NCBI GenBank assembly: GCA_034658635.1
Contig: JAYEFL010000104.1
Span: 1 to 15,227 of the forward strand
DNA length: 15,227 bases
Reading direction: 5' to 3'
From: JABHCC01 sp034658635
GTDB taxonomy: Bacteria > Bacteroidota > Bacteroidia > Bacteroidales > UBA12481
Each line of letters starts with the position of its first letter. Position 1 is the first letter of the stretch. The position numbers and the translations under genes are program-made. Below, piece after piece: positions 1-7,008 of the stretch. Below the pieces are notes generated by a model that had not been told where the DNA came from, made no database searches, and saw nothing but the letters and a program-made list of their open reading frames with translations.

Positions 1-483
1 GAATTATTTCCCCTACAATTATGAACATGGTACTCGACGGAATGGAGACTGCCCTAAAAAAGCAGTTCCCAAGATGGAAAGGCCAAAAAGTTAACTTCAT
101 CCGATATGCCGATGACTTCATTATTACTGCTTCTTCGGAAGAAATAATAAAGATGGGCTAAATACCAGCACGGGAATAAAAACCGATGGTGGATTTATTG
201 GCGTTACTTTACTCGTAATCATTTTACCGATGTAAGAACTTCGGGCAATCAGAAGACATGTTACAGGTTATTCCGTATTGCCTACGTTCCGATTCGATAC
301 CATGTCAAGATTAAAAGCAAAGCCAACCCATACTTGCCGGAATTTGACAAGTACTTTTTTCAACGGCGTAAATGGAGAGAGGATTTAGCTAAAGAAAGTA
401 AACAAAATACTACTTTTATTGAAATGGAAACGAATATTAACAGCCGGGTTTCCCTTCGCCGGGCAAACCTTATAAGTGCCTGA
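1..483 (+). pseudogene. Group II intron reverse transcriptase/maturase, broken
   Basis: Two pieces in different frames are visible. The first (frame starting at base 3, stop TAA at 159-161) contains the IISPT motif and YADDF, the catalytic aspartates of reverse-transcriptase domain 5. The second (about 154 to stop TGA 481-483) starts at WAKYQHGNKNRWWIYWRYF and runs through IKSKANPYLPEFDKYF, which matches the end of domain X in such proteins. The roughly 100 or more residues normally between these blocks (rest of the RT, thumb, start of the maturase domain) are missing, and the junction near 147-157 also changes frame. No HNH endonuclease cysteines are visible at the C terminus. The protein would normally splice its own intron RNA and copy it into DNA; this one cannot. 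Confidence 0.8.
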
Positions 484-540
484 GCCGTATGCCGGAAAAC
501 TGGCACGTACAGTTCTTAGGGGGCGTAAGCTACCCGGTTG
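482..540 (+). ncRNA. Group II intron domains V and VI
   Basis: Positions 482-515 form the 34-nt domain V hairpin: GAGCCGT pairs with ACAGTTC at the base, with the catalytic AGC triad at 483-485, and TGCCGG pairs with CTGGCA above the bulge. The basal stem has one C-A mismatch (486 with 511) where active introns usually have C-G, and the apical loop reads AAAA, so the element may be slightly decayed. Domain VI follows at 519-535: GGGGGC, GTAA loop, GCT, an unpaired A at 532 (candidate branch point), then CCC. Confidence 0.7.
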
Positions 541-545
541 CTTCA

Positions 546-576
546 TTTGAGAAAGTGAAATATATAACTTAATTTG
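546..576 (+). promoter_or_regulatory. Bacteroidota-type promoter candidate for the cytochrome
   Basis: TTTG at 546-549, then 19 bases, then TTAATTTG at 569-576, one base off the TAnnTTTG -7 element of the Bacteroidota primary sigma factor. Transcription would start near 583, giving a leader of about 15 bases before the ATG at 598. The -33 element lies directly after the intron end. Confidence 0.4.
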
Positions 577-597
577 AGAATTTATTAAAATATTACT

Positions 598-2115
598 ATG
601 AAATTGATTTTAGCTTCAATACTTACAAGTCTATTGCTAATATATCTCTTTGCGAGTTTTGCGCAAGAAGATAAACCATTAATAAGCCCCGAAACAGAAG
701 AGTGTTTAGGATGTCATACAGAATTACATCCAGGATTGGTGAAGGCTTGGGAAAATGGAAGACATTCACACGTATCGCCAAAAGAAGCATTAGCAATAGA
801 TAAACTATCGAGAAGAATTTCAACAGAAATTATTGACAATAAACTTATGAATACAGTGGTTGGTTGTTATGAATGTCACTCCTTAAACACCGATAAGCAT
901 GCTGATTCATTTGAGCACAACGGATATATAATAAATATTGTGGTTAGCCCAAACGATTGCGCTGTGTGTCATAAAACCGAGGTTGAAGAATATGCCGAAA
1001 ATATAATGTCACAAGCTTACTCTATTCTAATGGATAATGCTGTTTATACAGATTTGAAGAAAACTATAACCGGACATTATGGAATGACAAAAGAAGGTTT
1101 TAGCTTAAGCGATGATAATTCTTTAACTGATAAAGATGCATGTTTGTATTGCCACGGAACTAAAGTAATTGTTGATGGCACTATTACCAAAGAAACCGAT
1201 TTTGGTGAGCTTACCTTTCCTAAACTTATTGGCTGGCCTAATCAAGGAGTAGGAAGAATAAATCCTGATGGAAGCAAAGGCTCTTGCACCTCTTGTCACC
1301 CACGTCATGATTTTTCAATAGAGACAGCTCGTAAACCAGCTACATGTGCTGAGTGCCATAAAGGACCAGATGTTCCAGCATACAAAGTTTATGAGGTCAG
1401 CAAGCATGGGAATATCTATAATTCTATTGGCGATAAATTCGATTTTGATGCTGTGCCATGGGAGATTGGAGAAAATTTTACTACTCCCACATGTGCAACT
1501 TGTCATGCAAGCCTAATTGTTGATCATAACAATACAGTAATAGCAGAACGCACTCATAAATTTAACGACCGTCTGGCATGGAGAATATTTGGTGCACCTT
1601 ATGCTCATCCACATCCTATTTCTGCCGACTTAACTATTATTAAGAACTCTGCAGGGCTGCCACTGGCAACAGAATTAAATTCTGATCCTGTTAAAGAATT
1701 CTTAATTGATGAGAACGAAATGGCAATTAGAAATGACAGAATGCAGAATATTTGCAAAGCTTGTCATAGTACATCGTGGGTAGAAGGTCATTTTGCACAA
1801 CTTGAAAATACAATAATAGAAACTAATGCAATGACTGTAGTAGGAACAAACATTCTTACTCAAGCTTGGGCAAAAGGATATGCGCAAGGATTACCGCAAA
1901 AAGCTAATATTTTTGATGAAGGCATAGAACGTGACTGGACATCAATGTGGTTATTTTATGCAAACTCAACACGTTTTTCATCAGCCATGGGTGGTGGTGG
2001 CGACTATGGAGTATTTGCAAATGGCAGATATCAAATGTCAGAAATGCTTATTAAGATGCATGACTGGATGAAATTGCAAGACCAAATAAATAAAAAGGAA
2101 AGCACAATTGAGTAG
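598..2115 (+). CDS. Octaheme cytochrome c, hydroxylamine oxidoreductase family
   Basis: A 505-residue exported multiheme cytochrome. Residues 1-22 form a signal peptide (hydrophobic stretch, FAQ cleavage site). Eight CXXCH heme-binding motifs start at residues 36, 90, 121, 182, 230, 250, 299 and 386. The block around residues 212-275 (GWPNQGVGRINPDGSKG, CTSCHPRHDFS, ARKPATCAECHKGPDVPA, SKHGNIY) is characteristic of the hydroxylamine oxidoreductase (HAO) family, as is the C-terminal aromatic segment around 450-490. Members oxidise hydroxylamine or hydrazine, or run in reverse to reduce nitrite or hydroxylamine to ammonia. In a heterotrophic member of the Bacteroidota a reductive role is the more likely inference. 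The tyrosine that cross-links the P460 heme in oxidative enzymes cannot be assigned by reading alone (Tyr470 is one candidate). No NapC/NrfH-type quinol dehydrogenase lies next to it. The gene looks A+T-richer than the genes from 5 kb on and follows an intron, so lateral origin is possible. No repeat array lies at its stop. Confidence 0.85.
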   Translation: MKLILASILTSLLLIYLFASFAQEDKPLISPETEECLGCHTELHPGLVKAWENGRHSHVSPKEALAIDKLSRRISTEIIDNKLMNTVVGCYECHSLNTDKHADSFEHNGYIINIVVSPNDCAVCHKTEVEEYAENIMSQAYSILMDNAVYTDLKKTITGHYGMTKEGFSLSDDNSLTDKDACLYCHGTKVIVDGTITKETDFGELTFPKLIGWPNQGVGRINPDGSKGSCTSCHPRHDFSIETARKPATCAECHKGPDVPAYKVYEVSKHGNIYNSIGDKFDFDAVPWEIGENFTTPTCATCHASLIVDHNNTVIAERTHKFNDRLAWRIFGAPYAHPHPISADLTIIKNSAGLPLATELNSDPVKEFLIDENEMAIRNDRMQNICKACHSTSWVEGHFAQLENTIIETNAMTVVGTNILTQAWAKGYAQGLPQKANIFDEGIERDWTSMWLFYANSTRFSSAMGGGGDYGVFANGRYQMSEMLIKMHDWMKLQDQINKKESTIE

Positions 2116-2119
2116 CCAG

Positions 2120-2143
2120 TCCTGCCAGTAAGAACTGACAGGA
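2120..2143 (+). terminator. Hairpin after the cytochrome gene
   Basis: TCCTGCCAGT (2120-2129) pairs with ACTGACAGGA (2134-2143) with one mismatch and a 4-base AAGA loop, starting four bases after the stop codon. No T-run follows, so intrinsic termination is uncertain; it may be a 3'-end stabilising hairpin. Confidence 0.35.
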
Positions 2144-2212
2144 TGAGGCTCTCCCACCACAGTACGCAAACGATCACGGGATGGTTTTACGAGTTACATT
2201 TGATCCTGTCTT

Positions 2213-2398
2213 TCAACCGCTTAAGGCTCTTTTGATTTGTTCTACACGATCATCGTTGGCAAAATATGAGGGCTGGTAGGAATCCGAAACTGAGCGTTTA
2301 GAACTGTTGACTGTTGGTTCGCTGGCCTATTTTGGACTACATGAAATCAGGATTGTTGCAAGACAGATATTTAGGAAGAGGCAGACTGAGGTTTTCAT
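2213..2398 (-). pseudogene. Broken lipoprotein gene with in-frame amber codon
   Basis: Reading from ATG at 2398 gives MKTSVCLFLNICLATILISC followed by SPK. This is a basic-start hydrophobic signal peptide with a lipobox LISC and acceptor Cys20, very like the GH20 lipoprotein signal in this window. A TAG at 2329-2327 interrupts it. The same frame then continues for 37 protein-like codons (SEPTVNSSKR, then SYQPSYFANDDRVEQIKRAL) to TGA at 2215-2213. A lipoprotein signal joined in frame to a plausible hydrophilic segment argues for a once-real gene now decayed. The mature product cannot be named. If the ATG-TAG part alone were made, it would leave only a four-residue lipopeptide. Confidence 0.45.
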
Positions 2399-2489
2399 TT
2401 GTTGTGGGCTTTGGGTTACCCTAAAATTAAAACAAATTGGGGAGCGTACGAAATTACGGAAATTGCAGTCTGCGATTATAACTCTAAGA

Positions 2490-2517
2490 CTTTTGTCTTC
2501 AGTCTTTGCCCTTTGCC
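2490..2517 (-). repeat. 7-bp tandem repeat over the TfoX-like stop codon
   Basis: On the minus strand the units read GGCAAAG, GGCAAAG, ACTGAAG, ACAAAAG. The first two encode part of the last residues of the TfoX-like protein, and its TGA stop (2501-2499) lies in the third unit. Confidence 0.6.
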
Positions 2518-2846
2518 TTCTGTTTTCGTTTTCTTTTTGGTTTCGGTTCAGGAAGTTCTTTCACCGTAATCCTTACCAATTCGCTAATCCAATCTCTGTC
2601 TTCTAATTTATCTTCAATAAGAAAGCTCAATCTGGCTCCCGGATAAGGGGGCGCTTCAACAGGGTCTTTGATGAAGGCTCGACCAGCTTCAGTAGGCTTG
2701 ATAAAGAGCTTATTATCGCACACAAGAGCAAATACTTTGCTATCTGAATATACCACATACTCACCAAACATCATTCTGTAAGAAATAAGACCGGCATTTT
2801 CAATCTGATCTACGATAAAGTCGAGGAAGTTTTTGTCTGAAGCCAT
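2499..2846 (-). CDS. TfoX N-terminal domain protein
   Basis: A 115-residue protein starting MASDKNFLDF. An in-frame ATG 18 bases upstream (2864) is possible, but the downstream start matches the usual family beginning. The block with SYRMMFGEYVVYSDSKVFAL, then LFIKPTEAGRAF and the aromatic PPYPGARLSF motif, is the TfoX-N fold (about residues 5-95), a small domain also found alone in many bacteria outside the competence regulator TfoX/Sxy. Its biochemical role is not established. The C terminus is a highly basic tail (KPKRKRKQKAKGK) partly encoded by a 7-bp tandem repeat, which might bind nucleic acid. It stands alone, with decayed genes on both sides. Confidence 0.8.
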   Translation of the reverse strand: MASDKNFLDFIVDQIENAGLISYRMMFGEYVVYSDSKVFALVCDNKLFIKPTEAGRAFIKDPVEAPPYPGARLSFLIEDKLEDRDWISELVRITVKELPEPKPKRKRKQKAKGKD

Positions 2847-3161
2847 TGCCCTGCAATTTAGCAAAAGTTACCGAGATCAATGTATCATGAACCGAGCATG
2901 ACAAAAGGAAATAATTTTATCACACACAAGGATGATTATTTTTGTTATGTGAGCTACATTCGACAAATAGAATTAAATATAAACGGATGAAAGCTTCAAT
3001 TAAAATCATTGCGCCTATATTGCTGTTCATATTGATTATGTGGAAGCTGTTGCTGGATCTACGCTAAGTGTAATGCTTGACAGTACCCAATATTGAAGCT
3101 GCCAACACCATTCTGAAACCAGAATTTCGTGAAGGTTGGAGCTTGTAAAGCGAGATAAGAT
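2847..3161. other. Intergenic stretch with one decayed reading frame
   Basis: No intact gene is visible in these roughly 315 bases. The only coding-like signal is the plus-strand frame at 2987-3148, described separately. Confidence 0.5.
2987..3148 (+). pseudogene. Decayed small secreted or membrane protein gene
   Basis: ATG at 2987 opens a 26-codon frame, MKASIKIIAPILLFILIMWK and six more residues, which looks like a signal peptide or single membrane segment, ending at TAA 3065-3067. In the same frame, after a second stop at 3071-3073, comes the protein-like run VPNIEAANTILKPEFREGWS ending at TAA 3146-3148. The beginning and end of one gene may be preserved with the middle deleted. Alternatively the first part is a real 26-residue peptide. 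I do not recognise the family. Confidence 0.25.
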
Positions 3162-3194
3162 ATTGCCATTGGCTAATTGCCCAATTGGCTAATT
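3162..3194 (-). repeat. 14/16-bp repeat over the stop codon of the gene tail at 3173
   Basis: On the plus strand ATTGCCATTGGCTA (3162-3175) is followed by ATTGCCCAATTGGCTA (3176-3191), the same unit with two extra bases. The minus-strand TAG stop (3175-3173) lies at the end of one unit. Confidence 0.55.
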
Positions 3195-3400
3195 AATTCA
3201 TAAACTTCACCCTCGATGGTAGCAAATTCAACACTACCATCTTTATGTTTTTTGATTTTAACTCGTTTTCCGTTAGAAGTAACCTTGACCTTGCCCTTTG
3301 CATTTATCATGCAAACCTGTCCCTTTATATACCCTTTAAATACTCTGTGAGCACGTTCGCCATCATATACTGGTTCCTGAGAATGAGTTGGAGAAACTGG
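3173..3400 (-). pseudogene. 5'-truncated gene tail, minus strand
   Basis: The open frame extends from ATG 3451 to TAG 3173 (92 codons), but only about the last 65-70 codons look like protein: EPVYDGERAHRVFKGYIKGQ, then KVKVTSNGKRVKIKKHKDGS, FATIEGEVYEL. This strand-rich, lysine-rich ending resembles the small beta-sandwich tails that close many large Bacteroidota polysaccharide-degrading enzymes, but I cannot name the family. The first 20 or so codons overlap, on the other strand, a better-looking reading frame (3340-3492), so the ATG at 3451 is probably not a true start. The piece is best read as the 3' end of a gene whose 5' part was deleted. Confidence 0.4.
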
Positions 3401-3492
3401 CAACACAATGCATGGTATTGCCTGATTACAAGAATAATCCAAGAGTTGCATCCGAAGAGGAGATGTTGGAGCTGGTAAGAAAATTGTATTAA
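3340..3492 (+). pseudogene. 5'-truncated gene tail, plus strand
   Basis: A frame open from 3340 to TAA 3490-3492, without a convincing start, reads VPENELEKLATQCMVLPDYK, then NNPRVASEEEMLELVRKLY. The second half is strongly protein-like, with an amphipathic C-terminal helix. It is too short for a stand-alone domain, so I read it as the C-terminal end of a deleted gene. The family is not recognised. Confidence 0.35.
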
Positions 3493-3511
3493 GATAAGTT
3501 TACTTTTAACT

Positions 3512-3546
3512 CACGAAAGACGAATGACGAATGACGAAAGACGAAT
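3512..3546 (-). repeat. 7-bp tandem repeat after the xylE-like gene
   Basis: Five units of the form GACGAAT/GACGAAA on the plus strand (3512-3518 has one change). On the minus strand the array ATTCGTC/TTTCGTC begins five bases after the TAG stop of the symporter gene. Confidence 0.7.
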
Positions 3547-3551
3547 CATCA

Positions 3552-4940
3552 CTAACTACTTTTCGTCCAAAGATCTTCCATTTCCTCTAAGGTTTTCCCT
3601 TTAGTTTCAGGAATCATTTTCCAAACGAAAATGGCAGACAGGGTGCTCATAGTACCATAGAATAAGTAGGTTAGTCCGCCACTAAATTCCATCATTGCAG
3701 GGTAAGAAGATGATATGAAATAATTAGATATCCATTGAGCAGCTACTGCTAAAGCAATAGCCCTGCCTCTTATTTTATTCGGGAATATTTCACCTATTAA
3801 TACCCAACATATTGGTCCCCATGACATCATAAATGAAGCGGTATAAATGATAATGAACACCAGGGTTGCAGTACCTATGACATTGAAGAACGACAGCATG
3901 CTGATGGATATCATCCCAATCGCCATACCAGCTGAACCGATGATAAGTAAAGGTTTTCTTCCCCATTTATCAACGGTAAGAATAGCAATAACAGTGAACA
4001 CTACATTGACAAGTCCCATAACGACGGTTTGCATCATGGAAGCATCTTTTGCAGCACCCATACTTTCGAAAATTCTGGGAGCATAATAAAGCGCCACATT
4101 TATTCCTACAAATTGCTGGAATACTAAAAGCAAGACTCCAATAATCAGTACAGTTTTTCCATACGATAATAGTTTGGCTGACGATCTTGTAATGCTTGTT
4201 TGAATTGCAGTAATAATCTCCTGAGCTTTAACAGCACCATTGATTTTGGTTAAGATATCTAAAGCCCTCTCTGTTTTATTGTTGATAGCCAGATAACGCG
4301 GAGATTCTGGCACGAAGAACAGTAATGTACCAAATATTACTGCAGGAATTGCTTCTGAAAAGAACATGTACCTCCAACCGACTTCGTTTATCCATTCTAT
4401 TGATCTTCCTTCTGCGATACCCCAGTTCACAAAATACACTACCAGCATACCGAAGATAATAGCAAATTGGTTGAAGGAAATTAAACGTCCCCGAATATTC
4501 TCAGGAGCAATTTCGCTAATATACATCGGACAAATAGCCGATGCCAGACCAACACCAATACCGCCTACTATACGGTAGAAATTGAACATATAAAGTAAAC
4601 TCATTGAAGGTTCGCCTTTAGTAAAGAAAAGAAACTCAGGATTTCCTGAACCTAAAGCAGAAAGAAAAAATAAGCCTGCTGCCATGATCAGGGAGTTCCT
4701 TCTTCCGAATTTCAATGCAAACAGTCCGGAGATAGCACCTCCGATAATACATCCGATAAGTGCACTTGACACAGTAGCTCCATGAGCTAATGAACCCAAA
4801 TCCAAACCATTTATCAAATATGCCTGAATTGATTTCTCGGCACCTGAAATAACCGCAGTATCATATCCAAAAAGTAATCCCCCCAGAGTGGCAACAATTG
4901 TAATAACATAAATGTATGAGGAGTTCTTTTTTTTGCTCAT
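3552..4940 (-). CDS. xylE: Sugar/H+ symporter, XylE type (MFS)
   Basis: A 462-residue inner-membrane transporter of the MFS sugar-porter family, full length and with about 12 membrane segments. It follows E. coli XylE (D-xylose/H+ symporter) closely from start to end: GGLLFGYDTAVISG with the proton-coupling Asp27, the FGRR loop motif (79-81), PESPRYL (211-217), QQFVGINVALYYAP (275-288), DKWGRKP (324-330), GEIFP with IRGRA (383-394) and PETKGKTLEEM near the end. The residues that contact xylose in XylE are all present as Gln158, Gln275, Gln276, Asn281, Trp379 and Gln402. XylE also binds glucose without transporting it, so the natural substrate here may be xylose or a related monosaccharide. 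Transcribed divergently from the GH20-like gene with 61 bases between. A 7-bp repeat array follows the stop. Confidence 0.9.
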   Translation of the reverse strand: MSKKKNSSYIYVITIVATLGGLLFGYDTAVISGAEKSIQAYLINGLDLGSLAHGATVSSALIGCIIGGAISGLFALKFGRRNSLIMAAGLFFLSALGSGNPEFLFFTKGEPSMSLLYMFNFYRIVGGIGVGLASAICPMYISEIAPENIRGRLISFNQFAIIFGMLVVYFVNWGIAEGRSIEWINEVGWRYMFFSEAIPAVIFGTLLFFVPESPRYLAINNKTERALDILTKINGAVKAQEIITAIQTSITRSSAKLLSYGKTVLIIGVLLLVFQQFVGINVALYYAPRIFESMGAAKDASMMQTVVMGLVNVVFTVIAILTVDKWGRKPLLIIGSAGMAIGMISISMLSFFNVIGTATLVFIIIYTASFMMSWGPICWVLIGEIFPNKIRGRAIALAVAAQWISNYFISSSYPAMMEFSGGLTYLFYGTMSTLSAIFVWKMIPETKGKTLEEMEDLWTKSS

Positions 4941-5001
4941 AGAGATATTTATTTTTGCTTAGTGCAGCACCGAAGATATAAAAGTTTGCTATGTTTATCC
5001 C
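4941..5001. promoter_or_regulatory. Divergent intergenic region, xylE-like / GH20-like
   Basis: This 61-bp A+T-rich gap must hold the start signals of both genes. The best matches to a TAnnTTTG element are TATCTTCG toward the symporter (minus strand, about 4969-4976) and TATGTTTA toward the glycosidase (4990-4997, very near the ATG). Neither has a clear TTTG at -33. Confidence 0.25.
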
Positions 5002-7008
5002 ATGAGATATTTCAATTTGGTATGCAGTTTATGTTTTCCTCTTTTAATTAGCTGCTCGATTTCCCCCAACACCAGCAGCCAGGAAGAAAACTCCCCTGAC
5101 AATGTCTTCCAATCCAGATTCACAGCAGATCAGCTGAACGACGCTCCTGTCAAACTCATCCCCTTCCCTCAAGAGGTGACCTGGAAGAAAAAGAAGTCAA
5201 AAATTCCCAGCCTGAGAATCGAGAATCCTCAGATGGTTAATGAGAATCTTACAGAAGCTATTATAGATATTGTCAGTAAGCACGCAATACAACTTTCTCC
5301 AAGGGGAGTGGTAACATTGAGCTATCAGAAGAATCCTGACATCCCTGAAGAAGGTTATCATCTGAATATTAGCAAAGATCAGGTTTACATTGAATCGTCA
5401 AGCGAATCAGGGGCTTTTTATGCGCTGCAAACTTTTCACCAGCTGATTGAAGAAAAGAATGGAAGGGTGTACATGCAAAATTGCGAAATCAATGATTATC
5501 CAAGGTTTTCGGTGAGGGGATTTATGTTTGATGTTGGAAGGAATTTCCTTGATATGGCTTCATTGAAGAAGCAGCTCGATATCATGGCCAAATACAAATT
5601 GAACATATTTCACTGGCATCTGACTGACCGACCAGCATGGCGAATCGAGAGTCATCTTTATCCAGAGTTGACAGCTGCCGAGAATCATCGGCCGACAAGG
5701 GATCCTGGCAAGTATTACACATATGACGATATCCGCGAGTTGATAGAATATGCCAAACAAAGAAGTATCCAAATCATTCCTGAGATCGATATGCCCGGAC
5801 ACAGTGATTCATTTGTCACCTCAATGGGAGTAAAAATGGGATCTCCTGAAGGGATGATTATTTTGGAAAATATACTGAATGAGTTCTTTGCAGAGATTCC
5901 GCTTGAATATTGTCCGATTATCCATCTGGGATCAGATGAAGTGCGTATCCCAAATCCGGATGAATTCATTGCAAAAATGGTGGGAATATGCAGAGCACAT
6001 GATCGTAAGGTGATGATATGGAATCCCGGATTAAAGGCAGACCAGTATGTTATCAGACAGACCTGGAAGGCTAAGCACATTGAACCTGAAGGATATACAG
6101 AGGTTGACTCATGGAGCATATACACGAACAACGGAGAACCTTTGACCCACATTTCCAGATTATTTTTCAAACCTATTGGTTACCAGTCTGAGAACAAAGT
6201 CATTGGTAGTATTCAATGTTTATGGCCTGATGTAAATCTTGATGATGTAAACGAGCAATTTTCCACCAATCCCTACTATCCGGCATTAATAACATTTGCC
6301 TGGGCATGCTGGACGGCCGACATAGAACAACCTTACCATTCTTATCTGACTTTATTGCCAGCAGAAGGCAGTCAGGCAGCCAACTATTTTGAAGCTTTTG
6401 AACAATATCTACTTGATCATAAATCCAGGTATTTTGATAACGAACCTTTCCCCTATTACTATCAGTCTGACACAAAGTGGAAAGTAGCTTTGGGGAATCC
6501 CGAAACAAAAGATGCTGATCTTGCATGGCTGGAAGCCCGCGGCAACACGCTAATATTCAGAGATCGGCATAAACTGGGTGGATATTTTCCGGATGCCAAA
6601 CCCGGACAATATGCCATTGCAGAAACTCAAATTTACAGCGAATCTGATCAAACAGTTGAAGCGCTAATTGGCTTTGAAACCCCACTAAGAGCCAACAGGG
6701 TTTATTCAGGAATTCCTAAAAATGGCAGTTGGGATGCAAATGGAGGAAAAATCTGGATAAACGGGGAAGAATTAAAAGGACCAGAATGGGAGAATCCAGG
6801 CTGGAAACCATCTAGAAAATCTGGCTGGGGAAACAAATCAGATCAAGAGACTCCATGGACAAAAGAAGAACTGTACTGGACAAGAAAACCTGAACTAATT
6901 AAGCTAAAAAAGGGTCAAAACACAATACGCTTCAAGGCACCATACGCGTACGGGAATCAAAACTGGATGGTTACTTTTATTCCGCTCAGGGAGCGGGAGA
7001 GGAAATAA
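5002..7008 (+). CDS. GH20-like beta-N-acetylhexosaminidase lipoprotein
   Basis: A 668-residue surface or periplasmic lipoprotein: signal peptide with lipobox LISC and Cys18. Domains in order: an N-terminal GH20b-like alpha/beta domain (about 48-165, LIPFPQEV start, SGAFYALQTFHQL end), a TIM-barrel GH20 catalytic domain (about 168-480, VRGFMFDVGRNF, NIFHWHLTDRPAWRIES, PEIDMPGHS, HLGSDE) and a C-terminal beta-sandwich-like domain (about 490-668) with WINGEEL. GH20 enzymes remove terminal GlcNAc or GalNAc by substrate-assisted catalysis using an Asp-Glu pair, here Asp312-Glu313. Two departures from the usual family pattern stand out: GSDE instead of GGDE, and DRPAWR where most members have DDQGWR or similar. 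Substrate specificity may therefore differ from plain hexosaminidase. The last codons and the TAA stop lie in a 7-bp repeat array. Confidence 0.8.
   Translation: MRYFNLVCSLCFPLLISCSISPNTSSQEENSPDNVFQSRFTADQLNDAPVKLIPFPQEVTWKKKKSKIPSLRIENPQMVNENLTEAIIDIVSKHAIQLSPRGVVTLSYQKNPDIPEEGYHLNISKDQVYIESSSESGAFYALQTFHQLIEEKNGRVYMQNCEINDYPRFSVRGFMFDVGRNFLDMASLKKQLDIMAKYKLNIFHWHLTDRPAWRIESHLYPELTAAENHRPTRDPGKYYTYDDIRELIEYAKQRSIQIIPEIDMPGHSDSFVTSMGVKMGSPEGMIILENILNEFFAEIPLEYCPIIHLGSDEVRIPNPDEFIAKMVGICRAHDRKVMIWNPGLKADQYVIRQTWKAKHIEPEGYTEVDSWSIYTNNGEPLTHISRLFFKPIGYQSENKVIGSIQCLWPDVNLDDVNEQFSTNPYYPALITFAWACWTADIEQPYHSYLTLLPAEGSQAANYFEAFEQYLLDHKSRYFDNEPFPYYYQSDTKWKVALGNPETKDADLAWLEARGNTLIFRDRHKLGGYFPDAKPGQYAIAETQIYSESDQTVEALIGFETPLRANRVYSGIPKNGSWDANGGKIWINGEELKGPEWENPGWKPSRKSGWGNKSDQETPWTKEELYWTRKPELIKLKKGQNTIRFKAPYAYGNQNWMVTFIPLRERERK

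Larger units (their letters stand above)
1..540 (+). mobile_element. Group II intron, 3' part, internally deleted
   Basis: The segment holds, in order, a reverse-transcriptase fragment, a maturase (domain X-like) fragment and RNA domains V and VI, which is the normal 3' order of a bacterial group II intron. The 5' part lies outside the window. The 3' boundary is estimated at about 539-541, because the bulged adenosine of domain VI (532) should lie 7-8 bases from the intron end. The coding part is broken, so this copy is unlikely to be mobile by itself. The intron ends about 58 bases before the cytochrome gene start. Confidence 0.8.
2116..2489. other. Intergenic stretch with gene debris
   Basis: No intact gene is visible in these 374 bases. 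They hold the hairpin at 2120-2143 and the broken lipoprotein gene at 2213-2398 (minus). A further minus-strand frame over about 2118-2190 reads RDRLRTVVGEPHPVSSYWQ and could be more of a decayed gene, but I do not recognise it. Confidence 0.5.

Noticed and set aside
1..161. Retron or diversity-generating reverse transcriptase
   Set aside because: The downstream domain X-like block and domain V/VI RNA identify a group II intron; no retron RNA or template/variable repeat is visible.
2307..2606. 99-codon plus-strand reading frame
   Set aside because: It overlaps the TfoX-like gene and the lipoprotein pseudogene on the other strand, has no domain-like pattern, and looks like an antisense shadow.
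3505..3550. CRISPR array
   Set aside because: Units of 7 bp in direct tandem with no spacers; the same holds for the arrays at 13451-13498 and 15037-15080.
5715..6170. 151-codon minus-strand reading frame inside the GH20-like gene
   Set aside because: It lies wholly antisense to the conserved catalytic domain and shows no family motif.
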